From: Azolla caroliniana
Lineage: Eukaryota; Polypodiophyta
Length of the DNA stretch: 64,000 bases
Assembly (NCBI GenBank): GCA_043228905.1
Contig: JBHGNT010000003.1
Location: 15,686,001-15,750,000 of the forward strand
Reading direction: 5' to 3'
A model generated the notes under the pieces. The model was not told the DNA's origin. It worked only from the letters and a program-made list of their open reading frames with translations, and ran no database searches. Positions 1 through 10,616 of the stretch are shown piece by piece; the stretch's first letter is position 1, and each line of letters starts with the position of its first letter. The position numbers were made by a program, and so were the translations under genes.

Positions 1-1304
1 TCCCTTGTTCCTTTCATGATTTGTTGACACAGTTAGGAATTGGATGGATTTCCCTCCGCTTTGGCTCCGAATTCGTGCGAAAGCCGCACCGCTATCGAGC
101 ACCTTTGTCTCCATTCGTGAAGCCATGATAAAGGGTTGCCCGAGGATCACGGAATGTGAGACCTCGTCTTGTACGAAGAAATTTTGGTCAATCTCGACAT
201 CCCCGATCTTCACCATCACATCCGGACAAGCCGCAAATAGATCTTTCGTTGCTTTAGTGGTTTCCTGGATCTTCCATCCATGGTTAATGTTTATAGGCCA
301 CTTCCCCTTCTAGTAGAACTCCTTGGACATCAAATTGATCTCTGATCCGTGATCAATCAATGCTAGCATGGGCTCTTTGATGTTGCTGATTCGGACCGAA
401 GTCTCCATAGTTGCATGTGCCCAATGTGGCCTTGTGTAGTGGGAGTTCGGAATTTCGTCCTCCACTTCGGTGTCATTCATTAAAACTGTGTTCGCATTTA
501 CCCTTGGAGTATTTTCCTCTGTATTTTGTCTTTTTCTTTTCATGAGATCACAAGAAGGTCATGGAACTCCTTCGCTATTCCGAGTAATTCCTGAAGTGAA
601 AATTCCACCCGGCTATCAAGGATTCTCTCTTCAAACACTTTCTTTAGGTCCGTCTGTTGTTTGATGTCCAAAGCGAGTTTGAATGCTGGAATTGTTTTCC
701 CTTTCCCCTTCCCTTCGGAGTTCCTGCTCTCCGGCGTCTTTGAAGGTTCGGCCGCATCATCCGTGCGCCGTCATTTTTCATCCACATACACTTCATGCAA
801 TTGACATAGCGCATGTACGCTATTCTTATCTACGGGGCACTCCCATCCCATAGTTTCCCGGATACATTCCGTGGCGCTTCGGATTTCATCATGGTCTGCT
901 TTCTTCGAAATTTCTAGCATTTCCGGCCAAAAAGACGCCTTTGTTGCAGATGACTCCCCGACACGTATTTCCGCGGTTGTTGCATAATCGCTTTTCGCCG
1001 CTATTTCCTCCTCGAGGACCTTCTTCATGCCGCCTTTCTGGAAGTTCGGTCGGAGTGGCTTCCGAGAGTCCATTGAATGGATCCGATTTCCTTCGTAATA
1101 GATAAGATTCCGTCATAATGCCTCCTTGTGCTCGTCGCAATCCCTCCGATCATGTTCGGAGCCATCGCACCATATGCACCGACAGTCGATATACTTGGAG
1201 CTTGTGGGACGGTCATCCGACTTCTTTACCATCGCGATTTTTAGATTCTCCATTTCTTTCATCAACTGCTCTACCGTGGTTGCGTTGATTCCCTTCTCGG
1301 TCGT
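1..1304 (-). pseudogene. GyA gag C-terminus and aspartic protease (partial)
   Basis: Second half of the GyA polyprotein, read right to left. From 1304 downward comes a helical Gag segment, then a CCHC zinc knuckle (C-x2-C-x4-H-x4-C) on 1137-1178 that would bind the RNA genome. An in-frame stop follows at 1113-1115. After a poorly conserved charged linker the frame resumes at 543 and reaches the protease at about 338-358, where the active-site triad reads Asp-His-Gly in DHGSEIN, not the usual Asp-Ser/Thr-Gly. The downstream flap and ILGQP segment continue to position 1 with a further stop near 311. Residue by residue it parallels the GyC protease at 15.75-16.48 kb, so the assignment is firm although the copy is dead. 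Confidence 0.8.
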
Positions 1305-1741
1305 TGTTACCGGCCGACAAAGGAGTCCAGAGTGGGAAACGGAGAGTTATTTAAGTAGTAGGAATGTGGTTGTAATTAAGCTATGAGTGTGGACGGACGG
1401 ACCGGAATCGGTATGCCGTTCCGGATCCGGACCGATCCCGAACAGGTGCGGATGGCACCGTTTTGTAATACAGACCGGAAACCTATTTAAAGGCCCGGAT
1501 ACAATGTAATGAACAATGGTTAATTAATAAAAGCTTAGCGTTGTTATCTCTCTGTGTTAATTGCCGTTCTGTCTTAATTGTTATATCTTACGCGTGTGAT
1601 TATGAAAGACGATCATGCTAAGTAACTTAATTAAGTCGGATTAAGCGTTGAGTCTAATCCGGTTGCCGTAACACCCTTTGGTGACGTGTCTTCCGTAGAC
1701 ACCCTGTGTTAAGCCATTGTCCGGCCCTAAGAGTTAACACA
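1305..1741 (+). repeat. GyB 5' LTR (left terminal region)
   Basis: Starts TGTTAC directly after GTCGT and ends near TTAACACA, just before the primer site. It has a TATA-like CTATTTAAA about 175 bp in, followed by a CT-rich run near 1544. An alternative 3' boundary is GTAACA near 1673, which pairs with the TGTTAC start. The sequence does not match the element's right-hand LTR. Confidence 0.6.
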
Positions 1742-1746
1742 GTTTT

Positions 1747-1760
1747 TGGCGACCACGATT
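1747..1760 (+). promoter_or_regulatory. GyB primer-binding site
   Basis: TGGCGACCACG lies five bases after the LTR end. It is complementary to a tRNA 3' end of the form CGTGGTCG-CCA, which from memory fits a plant tRNA-Arg; Tat/Ogre gypsy elements are known to use tRNA-Arg. The tRNA assignment was not checked against a tRNA set. Confidence 0.55.
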
Positions 1761-1792
1761 CCTGTTTTTGCAGCAAACGAGGGCACGGATAG

Positions 1793-4700
1793 ATGTCTAG
1801 ATCAACGCACGACCTGGTTACAAATCGAACTCGACGCCTTGCCGAAAGGCAAAGGAGACGCGAGGCTTTCCAGCAAGCGGTGCAGGAAATTAGAGTGGAT
1901 CGCTCGTTTTCCAACGTAATCCGGAGAGTAGCGGAGGACTCCCTCTGGTTACAGCAAACATCGCACCCGGATGACGGTAGTAGCCTAAGCAGCCTCCGGG
2001 AAACCGAATCCCTTCTCCACGCGTTGGCAAACGGAGAAGGCGAAGTAGAAGCCTTTTCAACATATGAATCAGACTCCGAAGAGGAATACAACGTGCACAC
2101 GAAGTACCGTAGCAGCAACGAAACCCCGGGCGGATCGGAGGACGAAGGATCGGATACCTTACCGACACCGGAACCGTAAGTGCTAACGCTGGAAACCCCG
2201 GAACCAGCAGAGGAAGAGCGACCTCCGACATCGGAAGTCGAAGAGGAGAGGCCTCCGTCACCAAAAGAAGAGGAAAAACCACCGACGCCGGAAACAAATC
2301 GGGAAAGACCACCGACGCCGGAGAAAATTCTGGAACGAGCACCAACACTGCCAGCCCGCGCACCGATACCGGACGACGACATGCCGTTCCAGTACTCCAA
2401 GTATAGAGATGATCCGGACGCGGAAGCTCATGTGCACGCCTTTGAACAGACATGGGAAGCCAACCATGTGTCCCATCGATTGACCCCGGATGAAGAAGAA
2501 CGCTCTAAGATAGCGGAATTTGGCGTCACATTGGAGGGACCGACAACAAGATGGCGCCGGACGCAGGACCCGTCTACCATCACCACCTTTGCAGATTTAA
2601 AAGCTAAATTCTTGCATTTTTTCCAAAAGGAGGTGGACTAGACCGTAATGGTAGGCTTATTTTATACCATCCGATAAGAGGCAGGGGAGAGCATTCCCCA
2701 ATTTGTCATCCGGTTTCAACGGATGCATAGTCAGCTTGCCTGCGCACCCCCGCAGGAGGAATTACGAACTATATTCCTAAACGCGCTCCGAGAACCCGTA
2801 CGCACGGTTTGCACGGTGATTGACTTCCGCACAAGTACCATCGACCAGGTCATTGACCGGGTGAGAGAGATGGAAAAGACAAGCTCCTGGCTCACACTGG
2901 GAGCACTCCAACGGGCGTTACCGTCCGATGAAGACCTCCGGTTTCGGCAAGCAATACAGTGCACAACCTGCTTGAATTCCGGACACTCGGCTCTAGAATG
3001 CACTATGAGGACGCAATGTGTAATCTATCAATCCAAGAGCCATACGACGGATAGGTGCGAGTATAATCTATTGAACCGGCAAGCACCGCCCGTCCGACAA
3101 ATTGAGCCACGCAGCAACCAGGATGAAGAAGAGGAACGCTGGTGGCGAATGGACCGAGACCGACCGGCACAGGATGTCCGGTATGGCGATCGACGAGAGA
3201 ATGATGTCTGGTACGGTGATCGGCGGGATAACTATGACCGGCATGATCGGTACCGGGATTACAATAGACGATACGAACATTACGACTGGGAGCACTCCCC
3301 CGGGTATTGTCAGCAACGGGAGTAATACGGCAGATATAACGGGCAACCCCGTCAAGAGTACCGCAATAAGAAGAGCTATAACAAAAAACGACATTTTAAA
3401 AAAGGCGGCTACCCATGGGATCCGGAACAAGGAGCTCCAAGCAACCTACCGTTCCAAAACCCCACGCGTACTGCAGGACCTGCCCCGGGTACAACAGACA
3501 ATGCCGAATCCAACAATACCCGGAAAGCCTACTACTACTATTGCTGACAGGAAGGCCATTATAGTAACCAATGCCCAGTGAAGAGCTATGAAAAACGACT
3601 GGCGGTAAATATGGTAGTCCCTGAGGTGGCAGATCTGTAGCAGGTGACCACAAGGTCGAAGGGCATGGCCAAGGAATGGGAGACGCAGGAGACCATCCGG
3701 AAACAAGCAACGGAATGGGTAAAGAAAGCAAACGAGCAGAATGTCACAAACTTATAGTGGCAAAAGGAGAACACCGTAGGGTTTGCCGGCGGTAGTCACT
3801 CCGAGAACGAGACATGGTAGGCGTTGCACGAATGCCAGATTACGTTGCCACTAGGAAGACTCCTACAACTCGTGCCAAGATTCACGGAAAGACTGAAGAC
3901 GGCCATGATGACAGGAGAACCATCACCGGCACCGGTACTCTTCTCGAATCCGGAGGAGGGACCAACGGTGGTAGACACCAGCAGTCCGGTAATCACTGCC
4001 ATTGTAAAAGGGAAAGAACTCCCCGGCACAGTTATAGACGGAGGCTCTAGGGTGAATGTAATAAGCCTCCGGACGTGTGATGCCCTAGGAATCCACGAGT
4101 GGGAGCCGTGTCTGTTCTGGTTGCGGATGGCCGATACAAGCTCAGTGCGGCCGACAGGATTAATACGGAAATTAGAAGTCACCGTCGGCGGTCATACATT
4201 TCACATCTCGGTAGTAGTGCTACAATTATAGGCACAAGGCGCATACCCGCTATTGCTGGGGCGACCATGGTTGAAAACGACACATATCAAACAGAATTGG
4301 AGGCAAAATATAATTACCTTCCGGTGAGGAAAAGCAAAGGTACGGGTACCAACACAGCCAAGGACGAGCACTGGCAAGGAATGGTCACCGTTGTATGCGG
4401 AATGCGTCAACATGCTAGAAGGGTTAGCTAACGAAGAAGAAGCTCAGTACTTGCAGGAAAACCCGAAGATCATACCCCTCTTCGAAATTGACATTGCCGA
4501 AGCAGTAGCACCATACTTACTGCAACCGGAAGAGGCTGAAGTAGAACCGGATAAAGACGCAATCTGGGAGTTACGGCAAGCGCAGGAAGCGTTGGAACGG
4601 GAAATGGCCGTTTCACAGCGCGTAAAAGCGTTGCAACTGGAAGAGGTGAACCTAGGGACCACGGACGAAGCAAAACCGGTGCACATCGCCAAGGAGATGA

Positions 4701-5093
4701 AGTTCGAAGACAAAACGACGATGATCACACTTCTCACGGAATTTTGCGATGTGTTCGCCTGGTCATACGAAGACATGCGAGGACTCGACCCTCAGTTATA
4801 CCAGCATCAGGCTCACTTGAGCAAGGACGCAAAACCAGTGGCACAAAGATGGTACCGGATGAATCCCAATTATGCCGCCAAAGTCAAGGAGGAAATCGAC
4901 AAACTGCTAAGAGTTGGCTTTATCCATCTGGTAAAGAAAGCGACATGGCTGAACCCGATCGTAGTCGTACCGAAGAAGAACGGAAAAATTCGAGTTTGTG
5001 TGGACTACTGGAAACTCAATGCAACTACGGTAACGAATGCGTTTCCACTTCCGTTCACAGATGGAGTGTTGGATGCCGTTGCCGGGTGTTCGT
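1793..5093 (+). pseudogene. GyB gag, protease and N-terminal reverse transcriptase
   Basis: One reading frame from ATG 1793 with ten in-frame stops: TAA at 2177, 2675 and 3323; TAG at 2639, 3638, 3755, 3818 and 4229; TGA at 3545 and 4325. The N-terminus is Arg-rich, then acidic, then a Pro/Glu repeat (RPPTPE type, about 2220-2340). The retrotransposon Gag fold follows (about 2385-2900). Zinc knuckles lie near 2960-3003 (intact CCHC), 3018-3060 (second Cys is Tyr) and 3536-3575 (first Cys is Tyr, one codon now TGA). The protease triad reads Asp-Gly-Gly (VIDGGSRVN, about 4033), where Asp-Ser-Gly is expected. RT fingers (VVVPKKNGK, CVDY) end at FPLPF. The palm with its catalytic aspartates is missing: the frame jumps at about 5090 straight into RNase H. 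Confidence 0.85.
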
Positions 5094-6924
5094 GGACGCC
5101 TCCGACATCACAATCAGAAGCGTACTGATGCAGCTTACGGAACCAAAGTGGTACCGGCCTGTGTACTATGCCAGCCGAAAGCTATCCCAAGCCGAACGGA
5201 ACTACTCTACCATGGAACGGGAAGCTCTAGGGATGATCTACAGTGTGACAAAGTTTCGGCATTATTTATTAGGAAGAAAGTTTTCCTTCCTTGTAGATCA
5301 TTCGGCACTCCTTTACCTGGTGTCCAAAGCGTCACTCACCGGCAAATTGGCCCGGTGGACCTTACTGTTACAGGAGTTCGAGTTTGAAATATTCCACCGA
5401 CCCGGTATACAGCATGCCGTGGCGGATTACTTAAGCCGATTAGAGTACGGAGAGGCGGATGAGTTTCCGGATGCGGAGCTGTTTCGAGTCACTACGGAGA
5501 CGACAGCAGATGAGACGGTGGCACAGGAAGACAAGTGGCTCACAAATATGCACCAGTTTCTGAGCACAGGACTGCCTCCGGAGGAGATGAACCGGGACGA
5601 ACGGAAACGCCTGGCGGTGCAAAGCTGACATTTCTGCTTATTGCAAGACACACTTTACCACAAGGGCGCGGACGGCATATGGAGACGGGCGGTGCGCAGC
5701 GATGAAAAGGAACTGATACTGAGGGAAGCCCACTGTGGAGTTGCCGGAGGTCACTATGCCGGAGATGCGACGGCCAGGAAAATATGGCAAAGTGGCCTAT
5801 GATGGCCAACGACATTAAGAGATGCGGTACGGTACGCAAAAGAATGTGACCTATGCCAGCGAATGGGCCAGCCAATGGAGCAGGCTCGTATGCCACACCA
5901 GCCGGTATTACCACTCGAGCCATTCCAGAAGTGGGGGTTGGACTTTGTTGGACCGTTCAAACCACCGGCAATGAGAACGGGTAATCGATACGTCATCGTC
6001 GCAACGGATTACTGCACGAAATGGGTGGAGGCCAAAGCATTAAGGGACAACACCGTTGCGTCAACGACGAAATTTCTATACGAGTACATCTGGTGCCGTT
6101 ATGGATGCCCAATCGAATTAATAAGAGACCAAGGGGGGCACTTTCTCAGGCAAGTAGTGGAAAGCCTGATGACATTCTATGCCGTTGTCCAGAAACGGAG
6201 CACACCTTACTATCCGCAAGCGTTCGGTTTAGCGGAATCAACGAACAAGACGCTCTAGAATATCCTCTGGAAGATTGTCAACGAAAACCGAACGGATTGG
6301 GATACCAAGCTACATAGCGCGCTTTGGGCATACCGGACGGCATACAAGACAAGCATCCGAACAACACCGTTCCGGTTAGCGTTCGGACTAGAGGCGGTAA
6401 TGTCGGTGGAATTCCAATTACCCAACTTACGGATCCAGCTACGGGAACGGCTGAACGAGAAGGAGTCTGAGGCAATATGGTTAACAGCGCTGTGTGAACT
6501 CGAGGAACAACGACTGGCAAGCATCCTGCACTTAGAATTGGAACAACGGCGACGGAAAGCATTTGTCGACCGGCACAGGAAAGGAAACGAAAAAATGTTC
6601 GCAATCGGCAAACCGGTGTTAGTATTTCAGACCCGGATGGGCAAGATGCCGGGTAAACTACGGTTTAGATGGACCGGACCGTATTGGCTAACACGGGAGT
6701 ATAATGGGTCCTACCAGTTAGGGACACTTGCCGGGGAAGTGCTAGGCAAATGGGTCAACGGATTCCGATTGAAGCCATATAGAGGACCGATGCCTAAGAA
6801 CCCATTTGAGCAAAGGACCGACACTAGTGAGGGAAACGGCAACCACCAAGACGGCAGAGACGGCGAGTCGGTAACTGGGGAGAATGAGGCCGGTAAGGGT
6901 CCGAGAGGACCAACGGACAAGTAA
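5094..6924 (+). pseudogene. GyB RNase H and integrase
   Basis: Resumes right after the RT deletion with RNase H: VFVDASD supplies the first catalytic Asp, MEREAL the Glu and VDHSAL the next Asp, ending ADYLSR. A linker and a stop at 5626 lead to the integrase His-His-Cys-Cys zinc module (LREAHCGVAGGHY ... CDLCQ, about 5727-5857) with a TGA inside it. The integrase core has all three acidic residues: WGLDFVGP (about 5940), RDQGGHF (about 6126) and the Glu of GLAEST (about 6236), followed by TAG at 6256. The C-terminal region carries the GKPVLVF and GPYWLTREYNGSYQL segments typical of gypsy integrases, without a chromodomain. GyB2 at 26.77-27.73 kb is the close homologue. This copy is inactive. 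Confidence 0.85.
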
Positions 6925-7298
6925 CGTCACACTAATAATAATAATAACCAAAAATTTTAAAAAACCAATCATGCAAAAGCGAGGAATGAATTGATGAAAG
7001 AGCGAGGAGCGAAAAGGTATGTAGTGGGCATTTAAAGCGCCACCACAAGACATAATGCTATTTTAGTACACGACATGCACATACTCGAAAAAGGCGCCAA
7101 AATGCACAGACAAAAACCACTGCGCGTAGAGACCCTTTACTTTCGCGAACCCAGGAGCACAGAAGCACCAAGACGCTGCAAGATCATCAGACGAGAACCT
7201 ACGCACAGAGAACCCCCGCCTTCTAAACTCTCTCTCTCTCTCAATCTCACTCTCATCACCATCCAACCTCGCCACCGCAATCCGAGCTCCACACAAAC
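6925..7298 (+). other. Spacer between GyB pol and the third ORF
   Basis: About 374 bp with no gene, between the pol stop and the ATG at 7299. It has AAT-rich and GAGCGAGGA-type short repeats, an ATTTAAA TATA-like run near 7031 and a CT-rich leader near 7230-7260. GyB2 has a spacer of about 555 bp at the matching place. The third frame could therefore have its own transcript, but no promoter is proven. Confidence 0.5.
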
Positions 7299-9395
7299 AT
7301 GGACCCGCAAACGTTGTCGGAAGCCGCCAAGACATGGCTAAAGCAACACGGCCTCAAGGGCTTCTTGATGATGATGGAAGTACCGCCACACAAAGAAGCC
7401 GACAAAGTGATCAAAGAAATCGACACAGAGGTCATAACGGCAGAGGCGATTCGAGCGTTAACAGGCCTTCTGGAGGGAGGAATACTCACGATTGACAATC
7501 CAACCCCGGAGCAACTCATCAGGTATTTTGGTGAGTACTCTCTAGCCAACAAGGGCTACCGGACACAGGGCGGCGGAGATATGTTGTTCCGCGAGATTGC
7601 TCGTGTGCTCCACGAATATGGCCACGTGTACCCTAGACCCCCTGTCATGCCGCAGAACTGGGCAGGGATGATCATCGCCACCTATGAAGGGATCAAGGTG
7701 GATTGGCCGGTATTGATCGCAGACGGTTTGTGTGCGGCGATCGAGATCGTCAGAGGCAAAGACGACAAAGAAGGCCGAGACGGACGGAGGATATGGCACA
7801 CTGTAACGCAGTGGCTCACCTTGCTTGTGCCACCCGTCTAGCCCGTCCAGCCCAAGAAGCGAGGAAGAGTGGCGGACGGCACCCCAAGGACGGCTTCCAA
7901 ACAACAACAGTTGTTGGCCTCTAAGGCCACTAAGGGGAAGGCGGCGGATGCAAAACAGGCGGGAAAGGAGAGCGGCAGCCGGAAGCGGCCAACGGAGGCG
8001 CAGGAGGAACCACCGGCACGGCCCGTAAAGGTTACACTCCGCCGACCGGTGAATAGAGAAGCAGACCCCTTGGCGGCAAAACTCAATGCCAGGACTCAGG
8101 AAGAGGAAATAGAGGAGGAGCCTACGGAGCACCTCTAGCGACGGTCGTCAGCAAGGACCGTTGAGGCAGCCGGGAAACGCTCGGACCCTCAGAGGGAGGG
8201 AACACCGGCTCCCCATACTGAGACTCCCACGCCAAGGAAGGAACCGGAACCGGTGCGCATGGCACCGGAATCAGAAGCCCCGGCACCACCGGCAACACTG
8301 GCAAGTCCCATCCCGCCAGAGCCGGAAAGGTCAATGCAGCCTCCCTCGGCCAGCCAAGAAGAAGCGCAAGGGGAACCAGAACAGAAGGGTGGTCCACAGG
8401 CAGAAACGGAACTGCAACTCGGGGCAACCAGGGGGGACCACCCATTTACAAGTGAGCCCATCTGTCAAACCTCCGTGCAAGCACAACAAGGTACCGGTAG
8501 CCTGTGCCTTTGGTGGATAGGCGAACAGATAACCGGAGCAGTGGGGTATATTGAGGCGGAAGAAAGAGCGCAAAGCGAACGGTTGCTCGTCACAACTGAA
8601 CAACTAGAGACAGCCCGGTCCAGAATCCTGTGCCTTGAAAAAGACTTGGATCAGGTCATGACAGAGATGGCCAAAATGGCCTTAACGGCAACACAGATCC
8701 AATCACCGGTGACTCCGGTAAGTGTACAGAATAAAGAAACGGATCGACCTGTACATACCAATAAGACCCCGGCAACGGAAACTGTTCCGGCAAGAGATGC
8801 GGCACAGGCCTAGGAGCTTGCGGAATTGAGAGATGAACTTGCCGCACAGGAAGCGCTGAGGAGCCGTGAACGGGAATTGAAGACAGCGGTCGAAGCCGAA
8901 TTAAAGAAGACTGCTGAGAACCTCCGCTGGGCAGAGGAGAGCCTCCGGAAAGGCCATCAAGCGTACGACCGGCTAAGGGAGGAAAAAGACAAAGTGCTGC
9001 AGGAAAAGGACAAGCTGCGGAAGACGGCGGAAACGGAAATTGAACGGCTAAAGGAAGAGCTCCGCCAGCAGAAGGACCACGAGGACCGGGCCCGTAGACA
9101 GATCAACGCACAGCTCAAGCAAAAGACAGATGATTTTGAGCACCTGCACCAGGACTACAAACGGCTGGAAACGGAGCATAAGGAACGGATGGCCGAGCTC
9201 CAACAGGAAGTTGATCGGGCCGCGACGGCGATCGCCGACGAACGTGCGGAAAATAAAAGACGCTTGGACGAGGCGGAGAAGGTTCGGATGGAGCTCCAGA
9301 GGCAGCAACAGGAAGAAAAAGAGAGAGCGTCAATTACCCCGTACGAGCTGTACGGAGAGTCAAGTGTGAAGAGCGAGGGTCGAATAGTATCATGA
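7299..9395 (+). pseudogene. GyB third ORF: novel domain, NLS-like motif and coiled coil
   Basis: A single frame of 698 codons downstream of pol, broken only by three TAG stops (7839, 8136, 8811). Codons 1-180 form a compact globular-looking domain containing WLKQHG, PPHKEA, a Trp-rich middle (NWAGMIIATYEG, VDWPVLIADGL) and WLTLLVPP. Then come a basic PKKRGR nuclear-localisation-like motif (codon 185), a Gln/Lys-rich stretch, a short RPVKVTLRR motif, a Pro/Glu-rich linker, and from about codon 510 a long heptad-patterned coiled coil (for example ETEIERLKEELRQQK). There is no signal peptide or transmembrane segment, so it is not an envelope-type protein. The N-domain faintly recalls extra ORFs of some plant Athila/Tat elements, an unproven likeness. 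GyB2 carries a diverged copy with the same motif order. The function is unknown. Confidence 0.7.
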
Positions 9396-9398
9396 TGA

Positions 9399-9839
9399 TG
9401 TTGTATATGTGTAGGGAACATAAATGTAATTGTGAGTCGATATGTATGTGAACACATGCACACGTGTGTGCATGTGGAGGGATACGATGAGGTGTGAGTG
9501 AGTGTCCAATATGAATGCTCTAGGGGGCTTACACCCCTTTGTATCTACCCCCTCTTGTACTATTTAACCCCCTTATGGGGAATGAATGAAACATGAATGA
9601 ACATTTCTCTCTATCTCTCTTTTCATCTCTCTCTCTCTCTCTCTCTCCCCCTCAACGTTGAACCCCCTTGGTAGGGGGGTGGAGCCATTCTAGGCACCAC
9701 CCCCCACCCCACAATGCTTCTCTATATGATCTCTCTCACCATCATACTCTCCATCACCATGTCTATCTTCATTACCAATCATCATAGTTATCATTCATCA
9801 TCATCATCGTCCTTAACCCTAACCCTAAAACGTACAACA
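9399..9839 (+). repeat. GyB 3' LTR (right terminal region)
   Basis: 441 bp bounded by the 7-bp inverted ends TGTTGTA and TACAACA and followed by the GTCGT duplication. TATA-like CTATTTAA lies about 160 bp in, then a (CT)n run at 9627-9652. Two tandem CCCTAA units near the right end resemble a short telomere motif. It does not align with 1305-1741. Confidence 0.75.
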
Positions 9840-9844
9840 GTCGT

Positions 9845-10526
9845 AGTCTCCCGAGCCCGCGGTTGATGGTCTTCCGATCCGGATCTCGGTTTTGGAATCG
9901 GTTTCGAAACCCTCTTTTCTTCGTTGGCAAGCCATTGCCCCCTCTTTATGTATCGCGCGACGATATCCCGCACGTTTTCCCATGTTTCAGTGAGGCCACT
10001 CTCGGTAGTCGTGTCCTCTAGAAGCACTCCAAGATCTTTTTGGTCCCGGACGTCTACGGCTCGTAAGAACATGATAACTTTGTCCGGTGCGAGGATATCT
10101 TGATCTCTCGCAGAAAACCTCCCGAACTGACTTTCGAATGTCGAAAACACATCGAGGACCTTCATCCCCTTGTCTAGCGTTTCCACCCAATCCTCAAATC
10201 CTCTCTGCGTTGCCTTGGAGGAGTCCTCGATAGCGAAGGTGGTCTTTAGCACCTCTTCAAATGCTTCCCACGTCGGATTTTGTTGTCATAGGCCATGGAT
10301 ACTTGCTTGAAGTCCGTCCGTAGCTACCCGGTTGAAGGATGTCACTTGCAGTCCTTCCGAAATCCCGCACAGTATCATTTCCGCCTTGTAGTCCCGAAGA
10401 TAGCGTGAAACGTCCTTTCCATTGAATTGCCCGATCTGTTGCATGAGCCGCTCTACTGTCGCCGCTATCTCCGACATTGCACGTTGTCTCCGGTTGGTTT
10501 TCCATCTCCTTGCCACCCGTGTTCAC
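9845..10526 (-). pseudogene. GyA gag N-terminal half
   Basis: The 5' part of the GyA Gag, read right to left from near 10.52 kb. It starts around MSEIAATVERL and contains the FNGKDVSRYLRDYKAEM segment and the helical capsid-like region (FEDWVETLDKG, FGRFSARDQDI, VIMFLRAVDV, LGVLLED), ending in a charged linker at the GyB insertion point. It aligns with the GyC Gag at 16.85-17.69 kb over its whole length. There are stops near the middle and a frame change around 10.26 kb. The frame continues into 1304 on the other side of GyB. Confidence 0.8.
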
Positions 10527-10616
10527 GTCGGGTTCACCACTTGTGCCGTGCCTTTCGATGCCGGATCGTTTGCGTGAGTCGGGTGGGAACTGCTGGGGTT
10601 TTGGACTAGGAGAAAG

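Larger units (their letters stand above)
1305..9839 (+). mobile_element. GyB: Ty3/gypsy retrotransposon with extra 3' ORF
   Basis: An 8535-bp insertion in GyA gag bounded by GTCGT on both sides, starting TGTTAC and ending TACAACA. Order: 5' LTR, a primer site that fits tRNA-Arg, gag with three zinc knuckles, protease, a reverse transcriptase with its core deleted, RNase H, integrase, a 374-bp spacer, a long third frame, and a 3' LTR. No additional plant-type RNase H is seen. The coding parts carry many in-frame stops, mostly TAG. The left and right terminal sequences have similar length and layout but do not align, which is unexpected for one provirus. Confidence 0.85.

Noticed and set aside
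1654-2453. Long reverse-strand open frames (up to 248 codons) opposite GyB gag
   Set aside because: They mirror the Pro/Glu-rich repeat of the plus-strand Gag and have no recognisable domain; antisense shadows of GC-rich coding DNA.
7299-9395. Third ORF as an envelope-like gene
   Set aside because: No signal peptide, membrane span or cleavage site is visible; basic motif and coiled coil point to an internal protein.
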